From: Synchiropus splendidus
Lineage: Eukaryota > Chordata > Actinopteri > Syngnathiformes > Callionymidae
Reading direction: 5' to 3'
DNA: 64,000 bases
Assembly (NCBI RefSeq): GCF_027744825.2
Contig: NC_071342.1
Location: 25,307,501 to 25,371,500 of the forward strand
Position 1 is the stretch's first letter. Each line of letters starts with the position of its first letter. A program made the position numbers and the translations under genes. The notes under the pieces were generated by a model. It was given only the letters and a program-made list of their open reading frames with translations. It was not told the DNA's origin and made no database searches. Of this stretch, positions 21,001 to 64,000 are shown piece by piece.

Positions 21001-24000
21001 CTGACGTTAACAAACATAACAATGAGGAGCAGGTCGTCTGAAGAACAAAGGGGGCGGAGCATGTTTGCGTGGTGACCAGTGTGTCCACTCAGTCAGCGTG
21101 CCGCCGGTGTCATGCATTCACATCTGCGGCGGCAGAGCAGGGCAGGGCACCTACCGTACACCAGGTTGGGGTTGGCTCTCTTCAGCTCCTGGATGATGTC
21201 CACCACCATCTCCAGGAAGGACGTGTCCCTGGTGTACCCTGAACACACACGCACGCACGCACAGAGGTCGGAAACCTTCCTGACGCCTGCGGCGAGCTCC
21301 AGAGCGAGTACCTGTTAAAACGTAGTCGTACTGGTGGACGTTGTTCAGTTTGATGCCTTCATAAAGAACGTGGAGCTCGTCTGCAGTCAACACCTGACCC
21401 TTCCAGTGGGAATAACCTGCGGAGAGCAGACAGGTCACGTGAGGCGGGCCAGGAAAAATGTTCCCAGCTGAAGCGGAGATTGCAGCCGTCACGACTGCGG
21501 AGAGCAGGAGACGCAGCGGGCGTCCGAGCTCGCTCACTTCGGTCAGACACACATGCTGAAGTCGGCAAGTTTCTCCGACTGACGTGATGACGTCGCAGCA
21601 GCAGGTGAGTCACAGAACAGGACACGTGCTGGTGGGGGGGATTCTGGTTGCCTAGCAACAAGCCGGAAAAAAGGCAGAGGGGCTGAGAAAAAGAGATAAA
21701 CACGGGACACGGAGAAGACAACCAGTCACTTGCTGCCATTCCATTTGGACCTGCCGCTCCATTCATCACACAGTGATACTCATACGACATGTCCAGCATG
21801 ACTGCACCCTCTCTCTGCTCACCAACACCAGCTATTGAATCCACGAAGCAGCTCCACAGCCGTGAAGGAGTCAAAGCCATGGAACCAAGTCAGGCACACG
21901 ACGACACAAACAGGCCCAAACGCTACACCTACACCACCTACACCAACACCACCTACACCAACACCTACACCACCAACATCAACACCAGCACCAACACCTA
22001 CACCAACACCAACGCCAACAACACCAACAACATCAACACCAGCACCAACAACACCTACACCAACAACACCAACAACATCAACACCAACAACATCAACACC
22101 AGCACCAACACCAACAACATCAACACCAGCACCAACACCAACAACACCTACACCAACAACACCAACAACATCAACACCAGCACCAACACCTACACCAACA
22201 ACACCTACACCTACACCAACACCAACGCCAACAACACCAACAACATCAACACCAGCACCAACAACACCTACACCAACAACACCAACAACATCAACACCAA
22301 CAACATCAACACCAGCACCAACACCAACACCAACAACATCAACATCCGGTTCCGGCCACATATTTTCGGCCCAAACTTTTTGGGGCCCAGTGTCGAGTGC
22401 ACCAAGCATTGACTGTCGGCGGCGGCTCAGCTGGAGGAGGAGAGGATGACAAACACAACAACGTGCTTGTGTGCGGAGCAACTGTTGGATGGATGAGTTT
22501 GTTTTGATGATCAGTGAAGCTGGGTTGGAAAGAAGAGGAGGGTCCTGCAGCACTGACCCACCCACCCACTCAGTGACTGACCAGTGGACATCTGGGCTGG
22601 AGGAAGGCCTGCCAGTTGGACTGGGAAGGAAGAGAGAGGAGTGCTGGGTCCACGGTGTGATGGCGCACAGCCAGCACACTCTGAGCTCCACCCTGATGGA
22701 GAGCAACTCAGCAAAAGGCGGAGGGAGGAGCGACCTCACGTCAAATGAAGGAGAGAGCTACTTCAGAGGAGGGAGCTGTGGAGGCCAGCGCAGAAGCACA
22801 GGGGCTTGGAGGTCCTCACTAGTCCGTGCACCGTGGCATGTGAGAATTGTCACATCATGATGGAACACAATCCAAACAAGGCTGGTGCAGATCCACGGGA
22901 GGAACGTACCTGTGTGGTTAGAAAACTGCACAGAGTTGATGGAGTCCACCTCAAACCCGAGAACCTGGGGACGACAAGACACAAGAGATCAAGCAGGTGT
23001 GACGGCGGACAGGTGTAGAAACACTCTCCATCAGATCAGGTTCACTCCATGGTCCGCAGTGTTCTGGGATGGAAACCATGGTCGAAGGTTACACTTCAGA
23101 GGAGCAAACACACACTACCTTGACTAAAGTGTTGAGTGCTGTGTGTCCTTGCAGTACACCAGCCAGCTGTGACTCACTCTGGAGTACACGTTAGCATGTG
23201 GTTGAGCCGCCGTCACGGCGGAGGAGTCTGACGGCAGATCTGTGGTCTGCGTGCAGCGCTGCAGCAGCCTGGCGCCTGAGCCTCCTGACACGTGCCGCCT
23301 GGGCTTATCTCAAGGACTTGATGGAATTGGGCTGACGCCGCGGCGTTTGTTCTTCTCAATTGGCAGGAAGGTGTGAATAGAGGACGGGAGGAAGCTTGTG
23401 ATTCACCTTCAGGGAAACACACAGGACCGGAACCATGACTTTGGAACTGTCCATTTACTAAAAACTTTTACAGCCATCTCCAGAGCGCTTGTCTTCTCTA
23501 CCAGTGTCTACCTGTGACTCCCAGTCCCAGAGTCCCAGCAGCACTTGGGAGTGCGATCAGTTGACTGTCAGTCTGGTGCGGCCGGTGACCTGCTGCACAC
23601 TGCTCACTCGGCCTCCTATCTGTTCCAGGGTTCGCCCCCCGTGGGGACGTGACCACGAATACAAGGCAGCGCTAGGCCAGAATCAGATCTGCAGCGCAGC
23701 ACGCCACCAGCCGCGCGGGTCAGTCCACGCCGTGACGTCACCGGCAGCCAGTCACAGCCCCGCGGCGGACGGGTCGGACAGCTCCTTCAGAGGGATGTCC
23801 TCAACCTGGCAGCCCTCCTCCCCTGCAGCACCAACCAACCAACCAACCAACCCCGGAGGCCAGGCGCCGCTCGCTCACACACTTGACCTGGTCACTTGGG
23901 AGGAGCTTTCCTGAGAGCCCGGCCCTTTCTTGGTCATCTTTTCCAACTCTACAACGCTGCACCAATGTCCTCAGCTGAAGCACGGCGGCTCAACTCGAGG

Positions 24001-25016
24001 TCACATGACAAGGCAGCTCCGCACTCTCCCACCAGGAGGACCACAACCAACCCAGGGTCTCAGGTAGACAAGGTCTTTGGCTGACTGAAGTCTCATGAAT
24101 TCTTCGGTGTAAAAGGGCGTTTTAGCCGCTCGCACCTCTCCTTTGATTCAGCGTGTCCGCTGGCTCACTAACCTGTCAGAGTCAGAGCATAAGAGGGCGA
24201 GACCTTTGAGTCAATTCGACTTCAATACATTGTTTTGTGTGAACTCCTCAGCGTGTCCAAACGTCAGGTGGAGGATGGGTGCAGGTCCAGTCTGCTGGAG
24301 GAACCAGTCAGGGGCCCAGGCACCACATGGCTTCACAGGAGAGTCCAGACGCTGGCCACCAGGGGCCCGGGGCCACAGGGGGCCCTTCGCCTGTCCTCAA
24401 TGTGGCCCTCGTGAGGTCACAGCAAAAGCACCCTTGTTCTTTCAGCAATTTTATGGTTTTGTTTTTCTGTCTGAATTAGACGCGTTTAACGTGTAATGCT
24501 CATTTAGCTCTATTCTTTGTCAAAAAATCAATCAATCAACGGAAACACCATGTCATAACGGGCCTTTTGGAATATTGAAATCTTCGTTTTGCTTGGGTTC
24601 TTGTGTCACCACCTTGTCCCTCAGGTAGCAGCAGCATTTCGAAGGTTGAAACAGATGAAACACATGACATCAGAGGAGAGGAAGGAAGGCCTGCATCCTG
24701 ATCTGATGTCCCTCCCATTCCTTTCCTCCTGACCTTTAACCTGTGGGATCTTGCTCCTGAGAGAATCACTGCACCCAGGACCTGGCTGACCTGTGACCCC
24801 GCACCTTCCGTCACCGTCAATGACAGCCTGCCCCTGACGTCACACTCCTTCTCGGACCTTTCTCAGGCGCTTCGCACCGATAACTTGGCGGAAGTGCCGT
24901 GCCATCTGAGCAGAGACGGGGCGCGCGTCACTCACCTGTAACGGGAAAGAGGCGCTCTTGTTGCCCACGTAGCCGCGGACGACGTGGCTCTGGATGGACA
25001 GGACGCGACACTCCAT
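18028..25016 (-). CDS. pdxk: Pyridoxal kinase
   Basis: Complete 307-residue protein (human 312). Exons in coding order: 25016-24936, 22964-22910, 21416-21312, 21238-21155, 20766-20732, 20641-20556, 19220-19175, 19096-18985, 18902-18766, 18686-18620, 18143-18028; all GT-AG and in phase. It phosphorylates pyridoxal, pyridoxine and pyridoxamine with ATP to make the coenzyme forms of vitamin B6 in the cytosol. Family marks: [21 protein letters not shown] at the start, [39 protein letters not shown], the ATP-side VVITSSDLP, and the ribokinase-type [13 protein letters not shown] with catalytic Asp229 (human Asp235). The loop after DPVLGD is four residues shorter than in human. Start at 25016 (MECRVLS) agrees with the human start. 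Confidence 0.95.
19221..20555. other. pdxk intron 6
   Basis: A 1.3-kb intron with no supported gene. It contains the second copy of the 47-bp dispersed repeat at 20059-20105; nothing else recognised. Confidence 0.6.
20059..20105. repeat. Copy 2 of a 47-bp dispersed repeat (pdxk intron 6)
   Basis: Same orientation as 3902-3948 with about 41 of 47 positions shared. Both copies are intronic, one in a plus-strand and one in a minus-strand gene. Confidence 0.5.
21925..22345. repeat. ACC/AAC-rich minisatellite in pdxk intron 2
   Basis: About 420 bp of tandem AACACC, AACAAC, ACCTAC and AGCACC triplets arranged in a larger repeating pattern. Because all units are multiples of three, long Thr/Pro/Asn frames appear on one strand and Val/Gly frames on the other; neither is a gene. 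One strand has almost no G. Confidence 0.92.
22965..24935. other. pdxk intron 1
   Basis: A 2-kb intron, the longest in the gene. It holds a short (CCAA)n run near 23831-23852 and otherwise nothing I can support. Confidence 0.6.
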
Positions 25017-25179
25017 GGCGGCGGGCAGCACGGGCTCTTCAGCGGAGGCCGCTGGAAGACATCACAGGCGGCAGGCAGGACGGCAGAGGACGGCGCTTAG
25101 CCTGCTAGCTAGCGGCAGAGGCGCGCGGGAAGGTGAAGGCGAGGGAGGAGGGACTTCCCTCAGCGGCCTGCGTCACGGC

Positions 25180-25219
25180 TCCGCCGCCGCCGCTGCTGCT
25201 GCTGCTGCTGCTGCTGCTG
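25180..25219. repeat. CCG/CTG triplet run at the pdxk 5' end
   Basis: Four CCG units followed by about ten CTG units, 165-200 bp upstream of the pdxk ATG within a CpG-rich stretch (25017-25350) that should be promoter and 5' UTR. On the pdxk sense strand it reads (CAG)n(CGG)n. Confidence 0.85.
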
Positions 25220-25349
25220 AGCGTCAGGGCGCCTTCGCCATCCGTGACTTGGTGGCACCGGGAGGAAGCAGACGGCGCGAGCGCGCAGACACACCAGCGG
25301 TGAAGGACACGCGACGCGCGCACACCGGTGTTGTGCGCAGGCGGGATGC

Positions 25350-26213
25350 GTGACCGCCTCATCCCGGTGACGTCACTGCATCCTGGTGGTGAATGGCAAC
25401 ACACGAGCTGCTGTGGCGTGCGTGCGTGCGTCACCTGGCGGGGACCGATTCTTGGAAATGATCCTGAGAACGTTCCACTCGAAGCGCGGGATATCAACCC
25501 GCACCGTTAACACGTGACCGCCGTCCTGCGGACGTGATGGGGACAGTCATGTTGACAGTCAGCGGTGCGACTCTTCGGAACCGAACCCAGAGCTGGCTCT
25601 GGCTCTGGACACGTCGGGATCCGCAGGCAGAAATATCACTGTCACCAGAAACCGCGTCAGTCACCGCGGCAAAGGAAAAGAGAAGCGTTTGTCAGTGACG
25701 TCTTACCGTGGAGACGGCGCGCGCGCGTCACGCTCGTCCAGTCGTGATGGGATGGAAGGTCGTGTGTTGACCTTCAGAGGTGTCGCTCTGGGGCTTGTTG
25801 GAGTCACCGGATCAAAGACAAATCTGAGGAGCTAACGCCTCTCATGTCTTCATTTTGGGGCCTGTGTATCTTTCTATCTTGGGACACTCGCTCCATTTCC
25901 ATGCACCTGTCATAACCGGTCTTTGCTGCAGTTCCTTTCTTCAGCATCGCTGCCGAGGGTTGTGAGCAGATGTTTGTGTGACCCTCGCTATGGTCAACCA
26001 GTCTGGTGTTGGTCCTCTAAACACAAGACACCCAGGGCCACAGAGGTCAGGTGAGGGTGCAGGCCGGGGCGGGGCGGCAACTGGAGCACCGTCTGGAGCC
26101 AGGCTCTTCTGCGGGAGAAGATGTGAGCCGCTGGGACCCCGCCATGCTCACTAGCGCCACCTGCTGTCCAAGCTGACAAACCCCAATCACGCCTTGAACC
26201 TGCGCCAGCCTCA
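25350..26213. other. Intergenic region between pdxk 5' end and eml6 3' end
   Basis: No supported gene. A minus-strand ATTAAA at 26214-26219 is a weak candidate poly(A) signal for eml6, which would give it a 3' UTR of about 1.3 kb. A (CA)n tract lies at 26232-26251. Confidence 0.35.
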
Positions 26214-27430
26214 TTTAATCTGATTGTTGTGGACACACACACACACACAGGAGGAAGTCGGTATAAAAAGAGCAACCATCGATTCGCAGCATGACATTTT
26301 TGCCCCACAAACACATTTGGGTTGAAAAATAAACTCATGCACCAGTTGACATTGCCATGTGCAGTCTGACCCAACTCAAGGAAGGAGCTGGGCCCGCGGG
26401 AGGCGCCTCCTGGACCGGCCGCTCCTGGGCCTCGTGTGGCCGCGCCCTGGCAACGTTTCACACAACACATACCACTAACATCACAGGCATCTTCATGATG
26501 CCCTACTTCTTTTTTTACCCTAGAAACATCAAGGTTTAAATAGTTTGGACATTACTTCTTCATATACATCAGGCCGAGAGGAAAGGTGACGGCTTGGAAA
26601 CCTCTGTCTCAGGAGCCGGCCGCAGACAGGAGGAGCGCAGTCATCTGGAGTGGCACCGGCAGGTGGAGGCCGACTCCTCCATGTTCCTCTGCTCCTCTCC
26701 AAGTCCTCAGACAGCTGGCTCCGCCCCCACAGTCACCAGTCAGAGTCCAGCCGCAGCTTTTCTTGAACTGCATCAACTCTCTCCAACACCTGCTCCTGGC
26801 TCTGTCTCCAGCCTTGTGGCTCAGCTCCAATTCTGTGCCAGTGGACAGGTTCCCACGTGGGAACTGTAGGGTGGGGTGATGCCCCCGCAGCAGGTGCTGA
26901 TGACCCTGGGAACTCCTGGACCTTGGGTTGGTCTTCCATACAGAGACACAGGCCTCACGACAGCGAGCACACACACGTGTGACCTGCCTCTGGAATGTTC
27001 ACCGCGCGGTGGGTCCTCGAGGAACCACAACAACTTGGCGTGAGTGAGTGAGTGAGAGAGTGAGTGAGAGAGAGTGAGGAGTGGGACATTCTCAGTGTAG
27101 CACCAGACAGAAGAAACACACGCTCAGGTAGAAAGATCCAGGAAGGCACTTAGGTGAGACAATGTTCTGCCACGGAAGTAAAGGCTCTGTGTTTCAGGCG
27201 CCGCACTCCTCAGCTCTAGTCGGCCTCACGACTCGTAAGACTTGTGGCAAGTGTTCAAGTGTGTCCCGAACATTGGACTCCCAGCTCCTCCACTCCTCAC
27301 CCAAACCCACACGTGGCTGCAAGATGAAGCTGTAAACACAAACCGCCCTCCCAGGATCCTCGTGAGTCCAGGAGTGGAGGGCAGCGCGGAGGTGTTCCAT
27401 CCTGGCTCTGACTCCCTCTGGATCCACTTG

Positions 27431-27478
27431 TGGTGTTGGTGGTGGTGGTGTTGTTGTTGTTGTTGTTGTTGTTGTTGG
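27431..27478. repeat. TGG/TTG triplet run in the eml6 3' UTR
   Basis: About 16 triplets, TGG-type then TTG-type, starting only 22 bp after the eml6 stop codon. On the sense strand it reads (CAA)n(CCA)n. Confidence 0.88.
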
Positions 27479-27500
27479 TAAGGTGCTTTGTGGCAAAGCG

Positions 27501-48469
<20,969 letters not shown>

Positions 48470-48590
48470 TCATGGGATGAAGACCCGCAGGAAGAGATGA
48501 TCAGAACCAGCTCCGCTCGAGTTCACGCAGGTCCAGGAGAGGCGGGCATGCTGCGCGGGAACTAGATCTTCAGCCAATATCCGCTCACAC

Positions 48591-48622
<32 letters not shown>
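48591..48622. repeat. (TCA)n triplet run in the eml6 5' region
   Basis: About ten and a half TCA units 130-160 bp upstream of the eml6 ATG, in probable 5' UTR or promoter; on the sense strand (ATG)n/(TGA)n. ATG triplets in such a run could act as upstream starts if transcribed. Confidence 0.85.
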
Positions 48623-50276
48623 TCACGCTCGGTGTCCGCACCGGGAGCTGCATGGCGGCGTGAGGCCGGGCCGCCACACGGCCGCCTGAGAGAGAGGACT
48701 GACCGGCCAGAAGATTTCATTCAGATGGTGAGAAGGATCCGCCGAGCTCGAGCCTCCAGCCGCGACAAATGGCTTCGGAAAAGTTGGCCAGAAGAGTGCA
48801 GTGACAGATCTGGGAGGGAAGCCGAGGGTTCCGCTGAAGTGGGGCTTGACGCCTCCCAGAGATCCAGGTCCGAAGCGGCATGTGATGGTGGAGTCCGCGC
48901 CAGGAGAATATAATCCCCCTCACTCTAATCCCGCAGCCGCGCGCCCGCGTCTCCTCCTCAGTCCCGCTGCATGTTCACATCACCGCGGCTCATTCAGCGA
49001 CCCGAGCGCGTGCGACACGCGCGGAGGACGAGGGTTCGCCACAAGGAATCGCCAGCCGGTGTCGGTTCGGAGCAGACGACGAATCCACACGGTTAATCCT
49101 CGGGATGAGCCGGACGCGACCACCGTGGAGCCGCGCGAGAGACGCGGCGGCAGGAGCCGCAGGAGGAGCCGCGGGAGCAGCGGCAGCGCATCCGCGGCCG
49201 CACCGCAGCCAGTTCGCACCGGGTCGAGTCGGACCCTCCCAGACCACCGAGTCCCTCTCGCGGAGCCTTTCTGGTTGTCGGATTGACAAGCAGAAAAATC
49301 CAGGAACCCAGCTCGGCGGAGGGCGGGTCCGGTGTGGAAGCCTTCAAAATAAAAGCCCGCGATGGAGGCCGCCGAATCCACCCGAGCCCGAGCAGCGAGT
49401 TTTCACTTTGGAGAGGTGACGGTTGGGTCTCCCGCACTGACGGGAGCGAGCGTCTGGTTCTTCCTGCTGAGGTTTTCTCAGATCTCCAACCTTTGTATTC
49501 GTGACGTCATTCGGCTACAGTTTCAGCTGCAGGAGGAGAGACGGGCGACGCTGACGGGACAGGACCACGTGACCCCTGAGGCGACGGTGTCATCTGTCAT
49601 CTCTCGTGTTGCTGCCTGATCTGCCCGATCTGACCACTGCAGGAGGATCGAGGGGCGAGCTGAGCTGATCTGAACAGTCACGATTTGGTTGTCAAATGTA
49701 AGCAACAAACTGACCAGCCACGGAAGTGACTGTGATTTATTTTATTTTGAAAGTGAAAGTCTTCCCTTCCGTTCGGACAGTAGCGATTTCTGTGACTGGT
49801 GACGTCACGCGTCATTGGCGAGAAGGGCCCCGGCAGCAGAACGAAGGCGCGCAGGGGATTGTGGGAGTTGGAGTTGGGCAGTGCGTGTGGCGGAGGAGGA
49901 GAGGAGCGCGCGGGCGAGCGGAGCTGTCCACGGTGCTGAAGTCGAGCAGGAGCGTCATGACAGCGCTGCCGCCCCGCGCGAGGCTCTCCAGCTCGTCTCC
50001 ATCTGACGCCGCTTCACTTCCTGTCATTCATGAGTCGGAACCACGAGCCCGTGGATGGTGCCGGCAGAGGTGGCCACAGAGAGCGAGGGGGTGGAGGCTG
50101 GCTCGCACGTCACTCATCTCGGACCTCCCTCCAGCAGGAGGCGACAGTGGCGCGGCTCCGTCTGTGTCCGCGCGGCCGCTCCAGGACACCATTGATTCAA
50201 GTCCTTTACCAGACGGACGCAGCGGCAGCTCATGCGGTGAGGACAGAGCACAGAAGCGCAGGTTGTTTTAAAAGCG
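48623..50276. other. eml6 upstream region and gap to sptbn1
   Basis: No supported gene. The part from 48464 to about 49330 is CpG-rich and is the likely eml6 promoter. The rest, up to the sptbn1 3' end, shows only short frames. Confidence 0.5.
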
Positions 50277-50282
50277 TTTAAT
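50277..50282 (-). terminator. Candidate sptbn1 poly(A) signal
   Basis: ATTAAA on the minus strand, about 770 bp past the long-isoform stop codon. No AATAAA on this strand was seen closer. Confidence 0.45.
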
Positions 50283-51049
50283 GGCTTTCAGCACATATGT
50301 AACAGAGGGGGGAGGGGGAGAAGTCTACAGGTGCAGAATCCAACTAGCGGTGACCCCCGGTCCACGTCACGTGACTAACTCACCTACAAACCCCAGCCCA
50401 GCAAGCCCCGCCCCACCGTGGCGTTTGATTGTGCAATATGTCGGTTACTATGGTTACGGTGACAGAGGAATGCGCACTATACTGATTCACTTGCCCGAGA
50501 AATGTAGCGATTAAATAAAAAGAAGAAGAAGAAGGAGGAGGGACGCAGCAGACGTCAGGAGACCGTGAGGAGGAGGGGTCCGGGTCATGACCCCCCCCGG
50601 CCCCTGAGCGCAGCCTCGGGCTCTAGAGAGTGAAGCCAACAAGCAAGCGGCGAGCGGCGCTCCAGCAAATGCCTTTATATTCAACCTTCCACTGGGAAAC
50701 GTCTGGACACGCTCACTTGTTACACACAAGTTGTACACAGCTGGAAGCAGCGCGGTCCGGCCGGTCCTCTGGGGTGGTGACGTGGGCGGAGCCAGAGGCA
50801 GGAAGAGGACGGCGCCACAACCTCGGCTCTGGAGCGTTGGCCGCGCTGATGCTGAAGACGGGCTGATGTGTGAGGATGGGACCACCAGGTTCTGACCCAC
50901 TCCAGCTGGGAGGCTTCACACACACACGCACACACACACGCCTTCTGATTGACAACGAGGGACGAGGCCCAAACAGCACCGGAGGAGGGGAAGAGAGAGA
51001 GGAGGGGGAGCGGGGGGTGAGGGGAAAAGGGGGAGGCGGGGGGGCGCGT

Positions 51050-63827
<12,778 letters not shown>

Positions 63828-64000
63828 CTGCGGGTCACGGCAGGCGGGCAGCAGAAGGTGAGGGCCGCAGCACACGCCAGCTCGCACACACTCTTCACAC
63901 TTCACAATTAAAGCGCCGCAACATCTCGATCGAGTTTCAGGACAATCGCTGAGGAAGAGAGCTGCTCCGGAGAAAAGGGGGGGGGGCCTGACAACACACG

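Noticed and set aside
21789..22739. Long Thr/Asn/Pro and Val/Gly frames on opposite strands
   Set aside because: All come from the ACC/AAC triplet minisatellite in pdxk intron 2.

Overview
The window looks like a gene-dense vertebrate nuclear segment, most probably a teleost fish with a compact, pufferfish-like genome. The genes are intron-rich with many introns of about 60-150 bp. The cytochrome c protein has fish-type residues (Trp after the GPNL motif, close to tuna). Microsatellites and short minisatellites are abundant, and a fragment of a fish-type LINE is present. No bacterial-style operon, CRISPR array or tRNA/rRNA gene was seen.

Layout from left to right: (1) 1-2250, non-genic DNA and a 5'-truncated LINE (minus strand). 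(2) zc3h15 (+, 2552-5895), complete in 11 coding exons. (3) An AT-rich spacer between convergent gene ends. (4) rbm45 (-, 8160-11313), 10 coding exons, with a large purine/pyrimidine tract in intron 4. (5) A somatic-type cytochrome c gene (+, 13707-14095) with an upstream non-coding exon and a perfect CRE near its start. (6) An unresolved stretch (14.5-18.0 kb) with an orphan ORF and one copy of a perfect 172-bp repeat. (7) pdxk (-, 18028-25016), 11 exons. (8) eml6 (-, 27501-48463), 43 coding exons for about 1968 residues in three HELP-WD units. (9) The 3' part of a beta-II spectrin gene, sptbn1 (-, 51050 to beyond the right edge), 26 exons giving the last 1516 residues including the PH domain.

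The genes do not form one pathway. zc3h15 is linked to translation-factor/DRG1 biology, rbm45 to RNA binding, cycs to respiration and apoptosis, pdxk to vitamin B6 activation, eml6 to microtubules and sptbn1 to the submembrane cytoskeleton. The sptbn1-eml6 tandem matches the arrangement on human 2p16.

Points most worth a second look: a perfect 172-bp duplication 41 kb apart (pdxk 3' flank and a sptbn1 intron); an orphan ORF ending in that repeat; a conserved alternative short C-terminus of beta-II spectrin made by reading through a splice donor; a likely 21-nt in-frame microexon in eml6; a probable GC-AG intron in sptbn1; giant polypyrimidine tracts beside splice sites in rbm45 and eml6; and several intronic minisatellites sharing a GAGTC core. 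Exon limits were set by hand from splice consensus, phase and remembered family sequence; no alignment program was run, so single-base errors are possible.
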